DNA from: an uncultured Pelagibacteraceae bacterium
GTDB taxonomy: Bacteria; Pseudomonadota; Alphaproteobacteria; Pelagibacterales; Pelagibacteraceae
Reading direction: 5' to 3'
Assembly (NCBI GenBank): GCA_902552705.1
Contig: CACDHZ010000007.1
Location: 1-40,671, forward strand
DNA length: 40,671 nucleotides
Below the pieces are notes generated by a model that was given only the letters and a program-made list of their open reading frames with translations, did no database searches and had not been told where the DNA came from. How positions within the stretch are numbered: the first letter of the stretch is position 1; the number at the start of each line of letters is the position of its first letter. Below, one piece after another: positions 25,321-33,426 of this stretch. The translations under genes were made by a program, and so were the position numbers.

Positions 25321-25788
25321 ATGAAAAATGAAATTATAATTAAATCTTTTTTTGCAGGCTTTTTCTCAGTAATCACAATTGGTATTTTAACCTTTTTAAC
25401 TTACAAAACAGAGTACGGAATTTTTTTAATTGCATCATTTGGTTCTACAATGGTTCTTCTTTACGGTTATCCAGAAAGTCCATTTGCTCAACCAAAAAAT
25501 ATTTTTTTCGGACACTTAACAACATCATTAGTTGGTTTATTTTTCCTTTATATAATACCCTTACCTTTATATATTAATTTACCTTTAGCAGTTGGAGTAG
25601 GTGTTTTTTTGATGATTTTGTTAAATATTACTCATCCCCCTGCTGGTGGAAATCCTATAATACTGATAATGGGAAGTGTTTCCTTAGATTACATAATAAA
25701 TCCAATTATAACTGGTACTATTATTCTTTTAATTTTTGGTATTATCTTAAATAGATTTGTTCTAAGGAAGAGATACCCCATAAACTAA
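25321..25788 (+). CDS. HPP family membrane protein
   Basis: This 155-aa membrane protein has four or five hydrophobic segments (about 8-26, 32-50, 60-80, 85-105 and 122-145). It has the family hallmark THPPAGGNPIILIMGS, plus YPESPFAQPKNIFFGHLTTSLVGL. HPP proteins are small integral membrane proteins; plant relatives have been linked to nitrite transport in chloroplasts, but the bacterial substrate is not established. It begins 2 bases after the SufU-like gene, so the two are co-transcribed. Confidence 0.8.
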   Translation: MKNEIIIKSFFAGFFSVITIGILTFLTYKTEYGIFLIASFGSTMVLLYGYPESPFAQPKNIFFGHLTTSLVGLFFLYIIPLPLYINLPLAVGVGVFLMILLNITHPPAGGNPIILIMGSVSLDYIINPIITGTIILLIFGIILNRFVLRKRYPIN

Positions 25789-25802
25789 TATATTTTTTTA
25801 CT

Positions 25803-25822
25803 ATAAAAATTTAAATTTTTAT
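25803..25822. repeat. 20-base perfect palindrome upstream of fdh
   Basis: ATAAAAATTTAAATTTTTAT is exactly self-complementary with 10-base arms and sits 44 bases before the formate dehydrogenase ATG. It could be an operator for a dimeric regulator or a weak terminator for the HPP gene. AT-rich background makes such palindromes more likely by chance, so this is a candidate only. Confidence 0.35.
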
Positions 25823-25865
25823 GATTAGATCCGGAAAAAAATATAAATCAAAAAGGTAGAAAATT

Positions 25866-27065
25866 ATGAAAATATTATGTGTTTTATACGATGATCCAAA
25901 AGGTGGTATGCCAAAAACTTATCCATTATCGGATCTTCCTAAATTGGAAAAATATCCAGATGGCATGACGCTTCCTTCTCCAAAAGGTAGAGACTTTACT
26001 CCAGGTGAATTGCTTGGTTGCGTCTCAGGAGAACTTGGATTAAGAAAATTCTTAGAAAGTAATGGACATGAATTGGTAGTAACTAATAGTAAAGATGGCG
26101 AAGGTTGTGTAGCTGACAAACATATTGTTGATGCTGACATAGTTATTTCTCAACCATTTTTTCCTTATTACTTAACAAAGGAAAGAATTGCTAAAGCTAA
26201 AAATTTAAAAATGGCCATAACTGCTGGAATAGGCTCAGATCACGTTGACTTACAAGCTGCTATGGATAATAAAATTGATGTGGTTGAAGTTACTTTTTGT
26301 AATTCAAGATCAGTTGCAGAACATATTGTGATGATGATTGTGTCTATGGTGAGAGACTACCATAATCAACATAGAATAGTAAATGAAGGTGGTTGGAATA
26401 TTGCAGATGCAGTTCAAAGATCTTATGATGTTGAAGGAATGCACATTGGAACAGTTGCTGCAGGTCGTATAGGCTTAGACGCATTAAGAAAAATGAAACC
26501 TTTTGATGTACATTTGCATTATTTTGATAGACATAAATTACCAGAGAATGTTGAAAAAGAACTAAATCTTACATTTCATGACTCAGTAGAGTCTATGGTA
26601 AAAGTTTGTGATGTAGTGACAATTAATTGCCCCCTACACCCTGAAACTGAAAACTTGTTTGATGATAAGATGATCAGTAAAATGAAAAAAGGTGCATATA
26701 TTGTTAACACAGCAAGAGGAAAAATTTGCAATCGTGATGCAATAGCTAAAGCTCTTAAAAGTGGTCAGTTAAGTGGTTACGCTGGAGATGTTTGGTTTCC
26801 ACAACCAGCTCCAAATGATCATGTTTGGAGAAGTATGCCGAATCATGGAATGACACCTCATACCTCAGGAACTTCGCTATCAGCACAAGCTAGATATGCA
26901 GATGGAGTAAGAGAGATTTTAGAATGTTTCTTTGAAGGTAAAGAAATCAGAAATCAATATTTAATTGTAAAAGATGGTCAATTAGCTGGAATGGGTGCTC
27001 ACTCTTATAGTAAGGGTTCAGCAACAGGAGGCTCGGAAGAAGCGGCTAAATACAAGAAAAAATAA
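25866..27065 (+). CDS. fdh: NAD+-dependent formate dehydrogenase
   Basis: This oxidises formate to CO2 with NAD+, with no metal cofactor; it is the final energy-yielding step of C1 oxidation. The 399-aa protein keeps the residues I recall for the Pseudomonas enzyme at the same numbers: Asn146 (FCNSRSVAEH), Asp221 (YFDRHK, favouring NAD over NADP), Arg284 (NTARGK), Gln313 (WFPQPAPNDH) and His332 (MTPHTSGT). The Rossmann motif is GTVAAGRIG, and the full C-terminal GAHSYSKGSATGGSEEAAK is present. A good AAAGGT ribosome-binding site precedes the ATG, and a strong terminator follows, making it a single-gene unit. It fits with the glycine cleavage system at 34-39 kb, which generates C1 units that can be oxidised to formate. 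Confidence 0.96.
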   Translation: MKILCVLYDDPKGGMPKTYPLSDLPKLEKYPDGMTLPSPKGRDFTPGELLGCVSGELGLRKFLESNGHELVVTNSKDGEGCVADKHIVDADIVISQPFFPYYLTKERIAKAKNLKMAITAGIGSDHVDLQAAMDNKIDVVEVTFCNSRSVAEHIVMMIVSMVRDYHNQHRIVNEGGWNIADAVQRSYDVEGMHIGTVAAGRIGLDALRKMKPFDVHLHYFDRHKLPENVEKELNLTFHDSVESMVKVCDVVTINCPLHPETENLFDDKMISKMKKGAYIVNTARGKICNRDAIAKALKSGQLSGYAGDVWFPQPAPNDHVWRSMPNHGMTPHTSGTSLSAQARYADGVREILECFFEGKEIRNQYLIVKDGQLAGMGAHSYSKGSATGGSEEAAKYKKK

Positions 27066-27075
27066 AAATTAAATT

Positions 27076-27116
27076 TAAAAAAAAGCGGTTTATATTGTTA
27101 TAAATCGCTTTTTTTT
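27076..27116 (+). terminator. Rho-independent terminator of fdh
   Basis: AGCGGTTTATA (27084-27094) pairs with TATAAATCGCT (27099-27109), 11 bp with a single G-U, around a TTGT loop. An A-tract precedes it and eight T's follow (27109-27116). This is the clearest intrinsic terminator in the window and could work in both directions. The T-tract runs directly into the ATG of selO at 27117. Confidence 0.88.
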
Positions 27117-28568
27117 ATGAATAAAATAAACTGGAATTTTAATAATACTTATTTTGATCTCTCACGCTCATTTAAAGAAGATATCAATCCAATACCTGTA
27201 AAAAATCCTAAATTAGTTTTATTAAATAAAATTTTAGCTTCTGAATTAAATTTAGATTTTTCAAAAGTAACAAATAAAGAGTTATCCGAAATATTTTCTG
27301 GAAATTCTTTACCTGAGGGAAGTAATTCAATTGCTCAAGCTTATGCGGGACATCAATTTGGCCATTTCACGATGCTTGGTGATGGAAGGGCTGTTTTATT
27401 AGGAGAACATGTATCAAAATCTAATAAAAAATATGATATTCAATTTAAAGGTTCTGGTAAAACTGCATTTTCAAGAAGTGGTGATGGTCGTGCTGCTTTA
27501 GGTCCAATGTTAAGAGAATATATAATTAGTGAAGCAATGCATTATTTGAATATTCCTACGACAAGAAGTTTAGCAGTGGTAAAAACAGGTGAAGAGGTAA
27601 TAAGAGAAAAAATTTTACAAGGGGCAATACTTACAAGAGTTGCATCAAGTCATATTAGAGTTGGTACGTTTCAATATGTTGCGGCAAGACAAAATAAAGA
27701 TGAACTAAAAATTTTATTTGATTATACTATTGATAGACATTATTCAAAAATTAAAGATTCAAAAAATCCAGCTTTAGATTTATTGAACCAACTTATTGAT
27801 AGACAATGTGATTTAGTTGTAAACTGGATGCGAGTTGGTTTTATTCACGGAGTTATGAATACTGATAACATGACAGTCTCTGGAGAAACAATAGACTATG
27901 GTCCTTGTGCTTTTATGGATATTTATGATCCAAAAACAGTATTTAGTTCAATAGATAAGATGGGTAGGTATGCATATTGCAATCAACCTATTATTACAAA
28001 ATGGAATCTTTCAAGATTTGCTGAATGTTTAATACCATTAATTGATAATAATAAAAATAAATCAATTGAATTAGCTACTGAAGCAATCAATTTATTTGAA
28101 AAAAAATATGAAGAAAAATGGATGAATATGATGAGAAATAAGTTGGGAATATTTGGTTCGGATAAAAATGATAAACTTTTGATATTAGATTTATTAACAT
28201 GGATGCATGAAAAAAAAGCAGATTATACAAACACTTTTTGTCATTTAATGGATCAAGAACCTAAAAAAGATGAAATTTTTAATGATGAAAATTTCCTTAA
28301 TTGGAAAAATAGATGGAAAGAAAGATTATTTAAAAATAATAATTCATTAGAAAAATCTTCTAAATTAATGAAGGACACTAATCCATTAGTAATTCCAAGA
28401 AATCATAAAATAGAAGAAAGTCTGGAAGCAGCTGAACAAAATGACTTCAAACCAATTTTTAAAATTTTAGAAATCCTGAATAAACCTTATACTAAACAGG
28501 TAAGCATTGAAAATTATCAGCATCCATCAAAATCTAACAAAAAATATCAAACTTTTTGTGGGACTTAA
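27117..28568 (+). CDS. selO: SelO/YdiU protein adenylyltransferase (Cys form)
   Basis: This is a pseudokinase-fold enzyme that transfers AMP from ATP to protein hydroxyls, linked to redox homeostasis. The 483-aa length is full. Motifs: AGHQFGHFTMLGDGRAVLLGE, QFKGSGKTAFSRSGDGRAAL (nucleotide-binding Lys region), SEAMHYL, GFIHGVMNTDNM at about 241-252 and DYGP at 260-263 (metal-binding Asn and Asp). The C-terminus YQTFCGT has Cys where eukaryotic SelO has selenocysteine. The N-terminal residues from Met1 are needed by the family, so the ATG at 27117 stands even though the fdh terminator T-tract abuts it. This leaves no ribosome-binding site. It ends directly against the convergent FAD oxidoreductase. 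Confidence 0.93.
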   Translation: MNKINWNFNNTYFDLSRSFKEDINPIPVKNPKLVLLNKILASELNLDFSKVTNKELSEIFSGNSLPEGSNSIAQAYAGHQFGHFTMLGDGRAVLLGEHVSKSNKKYDIQFKGSGKTAFSRSGDGRAALGPMLREYIISEAMHYLNIPTTRSLAVVKTGEEVIREKILQGAILTRVASSHIRVGTFQYVAARQNKDELKILFDYTIDRHYSKIKDSKNPALDLLNQLIDRQCDLVVNWMRVGFIHGVMNTDNMTVSGETIDYGPCAFMDIYDPKTVFSSIDKMGRYAYCNQPIITKWNLSRFAECLIPLIDNNKNKSIELATEAINLFEKKYEEKWMNMMRNKLGIFGSDKNDKLLILDLLTWMHEKKADYTNTFCHLMDQEPKKDEIFNDENFLNWKNRWKERLFKNNNSLEKSSKLMKDTNPLVIPRNHKIEESLEAAEQNDFKPIFKILEILNKPYTKQVSIENYQHPSKSNKKYQTFCGT

Positions 28569-29672
28569 TCAGAGCACGTAAGGTTCTGGTCTAGCCTTTT
28601 TACCTAAAACTCTCTCAACAGCCATATTTGATATGTCTATAGATTGGTAAGCGCCAGTTGTAATTAATTCTGTTAGTGCTCTTCCAATTCCTGGAGCTTG
28701 CATTAAACCTCTTCCTGTAAAACCAGTTGCTAAATAAACATTATCAAATTTAGGATGTTTTCCGACAACAGCATTATTATCTAACCTATTACAGTCATAA
28801 TAACCTGCCCAACCACCTGTTAACTTAAGCTCTTCCATTGCTGGTATTCTGTGTGCTAATGCAGGCCAAACTAATTCTTCAAAATCATTCCATGCTGGTT
28901 CAAGATCCTTTGCATCAAAAACAGATTTTGGTGATCCAGCTAAATATTCTTTCCCCTCTGGTCTCCAATATACACCAGAAGTTAAATCACCAGTTAGAGG
29001 CATCTCGGGAATATGTTTTGGACATTTAACTCTAAATACTGTGTGTTTTTGAGGTTCAACTGGAATATCTTCTAAAAGTTCCTTAGTCCAGCACCCTGCT
29101 GCAGAAATAATGGTTTTAGCTTTTATTTCTGTTAGAGATTTTACTTCACCTTTAACAAAATCAGCACCAAGTTCTATAGCTTTACTTTTTAAAGCACCAT
29201 GAAACATAAAAGGATCTATCCATCCCTCACTTTGATTGTCAGTGAATGTTGCTGTTTCTATTCCATCATTATTTATATAAGGGAAAAACTTTGTTAGTTC
29301 TGAACCTTTAATATTTTTTGTTCCAGCATCGCAAGCTTTATGATTTTCTAAAGCTTTATATTGTTCTTCAGCATGCTCAGGTCCAAACATTAGTAAATAC
29401 CCATTTGTTACCATGCTCGCTGTTGGTTTAGGATTTTTTTCTGTTTTAAGTAATTCTGGAATTTGAAAAATAAATTCTCTAGCAAATTTACCCAACAAAA
29501 TATTTTCTGTTTGAAAGAATTGTCTTCTAAAGCCACCTAAGGACAGAGGAAATGAGGCGGTTTTATAAGTTGGGTCTTTTTCAATTACTTTTACTTTTCT
29601 ACCTTCTTTAGATAAAAAATAAGCAGTTGCAGTTCCAATTATTCCACCTCCAACTATTACAACATCATCCAT
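28569..29672 (-). CDS. FAD-dependent oxidoreductase (DAO family, FOXRED1-like)
   Basis: The ORF track starts this at 29726, but the dinucleotide-binding motif VVIVGGGIIGTATAYFLSKEG requires the Met 18 codons later (ATG at 29670-29672). That start also leaves the usual 2-base gap after tspO. The resulting protein is 367 aa. The DAO fold is clear: an N-terminal FAD motif, LGGFRRQFFQTENI, a central substrate domain, and a C-terminal ATGFTGRGLMQAPGIGRALTELI. The last two segments resemble FOXRED1 and sarcosine-oxidase relatives. It probably oxidises an N-methyl or secondary amino acid, but the substrate is undetermined. It is co-transcribed behind tspO. Confidence 0.82.
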   Translation of the reverse strand: MDDVVIVGGGIIGTATAYFLSKEGRKVKVIEKDPTYKTASFPLSLGGFRRQFFQTENILLGKFAREFIFQIPELLKTEKNPKPTASMVTNGYLLMFGPEHAEEQYKALENHKACDAGTKNIKGSELTKFFPYINNDGIETATFTDNQSEGWIDPFMFHGALKSKAIELGADFVKGEVKSLTEIKAKTIISAAGCWTKELLEDIPVEPQKHTVFRVKCPKHIPEMPLTGDLTSGVYWRPEGKEYLAGSPKSVFDAKDLEPAWNDFEELVWPALAHRIPAMEELKLTGGWAGYYDCNRLDNNAVVGKHPKFDNVYLATGFTGRGLMQAPGIGRALTELITTGAYQSIDISNMAVERVLGKKARPEPYVL

Positions 29673-29674
29673 AA

Positions 29675-30142
29675 TTAATTTAAAATAAATAGGTTTAAAT
29701 TGAGAAATAATGCATAGCAAGACCAAAGTAAATAGGGAATCATTAAATATGAACTAACTTTATTAACACGTTTAAATCTAAAAATAAGAATAATAATTAA
29801 ACTTATTAAGATTATTAAATTTATTAATGCTAAAAGAATATTATGAAAACCAAAAAATATTACACTCCAAGTTGTATTAAAAATAATATGAATAAAATAA
29901 ATATAAATTGTACTTATATCCTTATTTTTGCTGTGCCAAAAAAACCAAATTGCTAAAGTCATCATCAAATATAAAGTTGTCCAAACTGGAGCAAAAATCC
30001 AGTCCGGAGGGTTGAAATTTGATTTTACTAATTGTGAATACCACGGTTCTTTTAAATTAATTGATACTAAACCACCAATAAATGAAGCAGAATATGTTAT
30101 GATAAAAAAGAGAATAAATGAAATAAATTTGTTTTTTAACAT
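29675..30142 (-). CDS. tspO: TspO/MBR family protein
   Basis: This 155-aa protein has five membrane helices and the TspO signatures FNPPDWIFAPVWTTLYLMMTLAIWF, FNTTWSVIFFGF and the C-terminal IPYLLWSCYALFLNLNLF. TspO proteins bind porphyrins and are tied to light and oxidative-stress responses in Alphaproteobacteria. It is first in a leftward tspO-FAD oxidoreductase pair. Only 24 bases separate it from a divergent SDR gene belonging to the lipid-modification set, which places it in a possible photo-oxidative-stress neighbourhood. Confidence 0.92.
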   Translation of the reverse strand: MLKNKFISFILFFIITYSASFIGGLVSINLKEPWYSQLVKSNFNPPDWIFAPVWTTLYLMMTLAIWFFWHSKNKDISTIYIYFIHIIFNTTWSVIFFGFHNILLALINLIILISLIIILIFRFKRVNKVSSYLMIPYLLWSCYALFLNLNLFILN

Positions 30143-30166
30143 TTAAGTATTATACATCACAATAGA

Positions 30167-30928
30167 ATGAATAAAAAAACTATTTGGATAACCGGTGCAA
30201 GTACAGGAATTGGTAAAGCTGTAGCTATCAAATTTGCAAATAAAGGCTGGAATGTCGCAATTTCTGCTAGAAGAGAAAATCTTCTCAAAGAAATTTCAGA
30301 TAATAATGAAAATATAATGAGTTTTCCACTTGATGTAACTAACCAATCTAATTGTAATGAAGTTTTCAAAAAAATTAAAGATAGATTTGAAAATATTGAT
30401 ATATGTTTTTTTTCAACTGGAACTTGGAATCCTAAAAAAGAAAAAGATATTGATGTAGAACAAATTGAAGATGTTTTTAATGTAAATTTTTTTGGAACAT
30501 TAAATTGTATTAAAGCAGTAGAAGAACACTTTAAAAATAAAAAAATGGGAACTATTTCTATTGTGTCTTCAATAGCAGGTTATAGAGGTTTACCTAACTC
30601 AACAGGTTATGGGCCCTCAAAATCAGCTCTTAACAATTTAGCAGAAAGTTTATATTTTGATTTTAAGAGATCAAATGTACGTATTTGTTTAGTTTCACCT
30701 GGATTTATTAAAACTCCAATGACTGATAAAAATGATTTTAAAATGCCTTTTTTAAAAACTACTGAATATGCAGCTGAAAAAATTTATGATGGATTGATTA
30801 ATAAAAATGATTTTGAAATTCATTTTCCTAAATCTTTAACACTTATACTTAAAATATTAAGTTTTATACCAAGCAAAATGTATTTTAGTTTAGTTGGAAA
30901 AATGACTAAATATCAAAAAAAAGATTAA
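30167..30928 (+). CDS. Short-chain dehydrogenase/reductase of the ChrR-operon type
   Basis: This 253-aa SDR has NAD(P) motif TGASTGIG at about 9-16, a Ser in IVSSIAGYRG, and the catalytic YGPSKSAL. The C-terminal part (VSPGFIKTPMTDKNDFKMPF, then EIHFPKSLTLILKILSFIP) is the pattern I associate with the SDR that accompanies amine oxidase, DUF1365, Cfa and DUF3833 genes in sigma-E/ChrR-linked clusters of other proteobacteria. Here it faces those genes: its end overlaps the DUF3833 gene by 4 bases, convergently. Its substrate is likely a lipid or its intermediate; this is inferred from context. Confidence 0.82.
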   Translation: MNKKTIWITGASTGIGKAVAIKFANKGWNVAISARRENLLKEISDNNENIMSFPLDVTNQSNCNEVFKKIKDRFENIDICFFSTGTWNPKKEKDIDVEQIEDVFNVNFFGTLNCIKAVEEHFKNKKMGTISIVSSIAGYRGLPNSTGYGPSKSALNNLAESLYFDFKRSNVRICLVSPGFIKTPMTDKNDFKMPFLKTTEYAAEKIYDGLINKNDFEIHFPKSLTLILKILSFIPSKMYFSLVGKMTKYQKKD

Positions 30929-31473
30929 TCTTTCACAAATACAACTGTTAATTCTGCAACTCTAAAACCAAACTTAGTCATAGTTGCTCTATTAATTGCA
31001 ACACGATCATCTTGTTTGAAAATCCAGTCATCAAAAGTAATTTTCATTTCTTTGCCTTTAACAGGAACTAAGAGAACATATTCAAACTTAAATGCTGGTC
31101 CATATGAGTAGCCTTTTGCTTTTCCAACAACATCTCCAGCTGTACCCTCATAGTTATTGTCATCAATTTTATTTATTTGCCATTGTCTAGTTTGAATTTC
31201 ACCATCATCCCAGTTAAACTTTTCATCAAGTATTAATTGTTTTCCATCCCATTTTCCATTTAGGTCTGCAGAAAATTGTCTTGTTACTTTTCCAGATCTA
31301 TTTTGAAGTACACCCCAGGCCTTTACATTACCAGAAAGATACTCTTCAATGATTAATCTTGGTTCTTTATTTTTAAAATCTTCAGGTTTCATAGAATTAT
31401 TTTTCGAACAACTTGTAAATAAGATTAATGAAATTATCAATAAAATTGATTCTAAATATTTTATACCACTCAT
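30925..31473 (-). CDS. DUF3833 family lipoprotein
   Basis: This 182-aa protein has a type II signal: a hydrophobic run at about 8-20 ending LFTSC, with Cys22 as the lipidated residue, so it should be membrane-anchored in the periplasm. The body is a beta-rich domain with FSADLNGKWDGKQLILDEKFNWDDG, RQWQI and KFGFRVAELTVVF, the DUF3833 pattern. Function is not established, but members recur beside Cfa-like, DUF1365 and FAD amine-oxidase-like genes. It is the last gene of the long leftward run from gcvT, 13 bases after the Cfa-like gene. Confidence 0.82.
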   Translation of the reverse strand: MSGIKYLESILLIISLILFTSCSKNNSMKPEDFKNKEPRLIIEEYLSGNVKAWGVLQNRSGKVTRQFSADLNGKWDGKQLILDEKFNWDDGEIQTRQWQINKIDDNNYEGTAGDVVGKAKGYSYGPAFKFEYVLLVPVKGKEMKITFDDWIFKQDDRVAINRATMTKFGFRVAELTVVFVKD

Positions 31474-31486
31474 AGTTTTTATTTTC

Positions 31487-32665
31487 TTATTTATTTTGAA
31501 TTGAAAATTGAATTAAATCTATATTTTTTGATTTAAAACCAGCCTCACAATAACATAAGTAAAATTCCCACATTCTTTTAAATGTTGTGTCAAATCCCTG
31601 ATTTTTGATTTGATCCCATTTTTTATTAAATTCATCTCTCCATATAGACAAAGTATTAGAGTAATGATCTGCATAAGAGACATAAGAATCTAAAGTTAAT
31701 CCATTTTCAGACACATATTTATTTATAGTTTTTCTATTTGGGAGAAATCCCCCTGGAAAAATATATTTTTGAATAAAATCTTGTTTATTTTTATATCTAT
31801 TAAATAAATCATCATCTATTGTAATAGCTTGTATTCCTGCTCTACCATTTTTTGATAAATTATTCTTAATAGTTTTAAAATAACTCTCTAAGTAATTTTG
31901 ACCTACTGCTTCAATCATTTCGATTGATGCTATTGAATTATATTTATTTTTTAAATCTCTATAATCTTTAATCTCAATATTGACTTTTTCATTTAAACCA
32001 CATTTATGAATTCTTTCTTTCGCATACTCAAACTGTTTTTTTGAGATTGTGATACAATCAAGTTTCACGTCATATTTTTTTCCAAGATATTCAGCAAAAC
32101 CTCCCCAGCCACACCCTATTTCTAAAACTTTATCACCACTACTGGGTTTAATTAAATCAATTAATTTTTGATATTTATTATTTTGTGCATCTGATAAATT
32201 TTTATTTTTTTCATCAAAAATTGCACTTGAGTAAGTTAATGTTGTGTCAAGCCAAAGGGAGAAAAATTCATTTCCTAGATCATAATGCTTAGCTATGTTT
32301 TCTTTACTTCTATTTTTTGTATTTTTAATAAAAATATTTTTCAAAAAATTAATAAGTGGTAAATCAAGTAAACCTGAAAATTTATGAATTTGTTTTATAT
32401 TTCTAGCAGTAACTTCTATTAGGTCTGATAAATTTTTGGTCTCAAATTCATTTTTCATATAAGATTCTGCGAATCCTATACTCCCTCCTTTTATAAGATT
32501 AAAAGTAAAGTTAGGTTTTTTTATTTTAAGATTTGCTTTCAATTGATCCTTTGGATTACCAAATTTCAATAATTCTCCATTGTGTTTAGTAATTTCTAAA
32601 TATCCGTATTTTATATTTTTTAGATTGCTAAATACTATTTTGTCTGAAATCTTATTTAAATTCAT
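31487..32665 (-). CDS. Cyclopropane-fatty-acid-synthase-family SAM methyltransferase
   Basis: This 392-aa Cfa-type enzyme has an N-terminal lipid-binding region (to about 115), the KENIAKHYDLGNEFFSLWLD entry motif, and the SAM-binding site LEIGCGWGGFAEYLG (about 181-195). It then has the IEMIEAVG segment, QKYIFPGGFLPN, and the C-terminal YLCYCEAGFKSKNI. Two sites that hold bicarbonate-binding Cys and His in E. coli Cfa, as I recall them, read Ser146 (TYSSAIF) and Gln279 (GIQAITI). This suggests a relative that methylates unsaturated acyl chains (for example toward methyl-branched or furan fatty acids) rather than a canonical cyclopropane synthase. It shares one base with the DUF1365 stop. Confidence 0.85.
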   Translation of the reverse strand: MNLNKISDKIVFSNLKNIKYGYLEITKHNGELLKFGNPKDQLKANLKIKKPNFTFNLIKGGSIGFAESYMKNEFETKNLSDLIEVTARNIKQIHKFSGLLDLPLINFLKNIFIKNTKNRSKENIAKHYDLGNEFFSLWLDTTLTYSSAIFDEKNKNLSDAQNNKYQKLIDLIKPSSGDKVLEIGCGWGGFAEYLGKKYDVKLDCITISKKQFEYAKERIHKCGLNEKVNIEIKDYRDLKNKYNSIASIEMIEAVGQNYLESYFKTIKNNLSKNGRAGIQAITIDDDLFNRYKNKQDFIQKYIFPGGFLPNRKTINKYVSENGLTLDSYVSYADHYSNTLSIWRDEFNKKWDQIKNQGFDTTFKRMWEFYLCYCEAGFKSKNIDLIQFSIQNK

Positions 32666-33426
32666 TAATTTTCAAAAGTAATATTATTTTTAATTTTGAT
32701 TTTTTTCTTTATGAATTTAATTCCTTTTACCCATAATTTAAACGCTTCAAAATGTATCGCTGAAATTATTTTAAAGGTCATTAGAGGGTGTTTTATGTAA
32801 GATTTAATTAATTCTTTTGAATTAAAGTCAACTCTTTTGCCATCCTGCGAAGCATATAGTATTTTTTCATCTGTTTGATACTGATCAATTATTACAGAAA
32901 TTTTTTCACCAGGTTTAAGAAGTCTAAAAAAATATTTACAATTCATTTCTATAAAAGGAGAAACATGAAATTTTTTTGAACAATTATGTTGATAAAGGTT
33001 TTTTTCGTCATTAACCTTAAATATATAAGTATGTTGTTCTCCAAATGTGTTTTTTACCTCGTATAAAATACATACTAATTTTTCATCATTATCATAAATA
33101 TAAAATACACTTAGAGGATTAAATACATACCCAAAAATTCTTGGATAACATAACAACTTTATTTTTATATTTTCAGAATTTATATTGTTATCTTTCAAAT
33201 TTTTTTTTACCCAAGTAATTAAAGATGAGCCATCTCTATTACCATGATCTTTTTCGTAAAAGCTCACTAAATTAAATTTATTATATGAAAAAAATTTAAT
33301 GGTATTATTTAGATAATCTAATTCAGATAAATCTATCAATAGAGAAAATACACTATATTTAAAAAAATGAGTTTTAGGTTTGAATCTCTTATGAATTACA
33401 GTTCCATTATAAATTGAACTAGTCAT
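32665..33426 (-). CDS. DUF1365 family protein
   Basis: This 253-aa protein matches DUF1365 (COG3496). It has an N-terminal SSIYNGTVIHKRFKPKTHFFKYSVF, then LCYPRIFGYVFNPLSVFYIYD in the centre, EVKNTFGEQHTYIF, and KKFHVSPFIEMNCKYFF. The function is unknown. It occurs almost always between an FAD amine-oxidase-like gene and a Cfa-like gene, as here, pointing to a step in fatty-acyl modification. It overlaps the upstream gene by 8 bases and the downstream one by 1, so translation is likely coupled. Confidence 0.88.
   Translation of the reverse strand: MTSSIYNGTVIHKRFKPKTHFFKYSVFSLLIDLSELDYLNNTIKFFSYNKFNLVSFYEKDHGNRDGSSLITWVKKNLKDNNINSENIKIKLLCYPRIFGYVFNPLSVFYIYDNDEKLVCILYEVKNTFGEQHTYIFKVNDEKNLYQHNCSKKFHVSPFIEMNCKYFFRLLKPGEKISVIIDQYQTDEKILYASQDGKRVDFNSKELIKSYIKHPLMTFKIISAIHFEAFKLWVKGIKFIKKKIKIKNNITFEN

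Noticed and set aside
29673-29726. N-terminal extension of the FAD oxidoreductase in the ORF track
   Set aside because: The 18 extra residues overlap the end of tspO and precede the start expected from the FAD-binding motif; no family member needs them.
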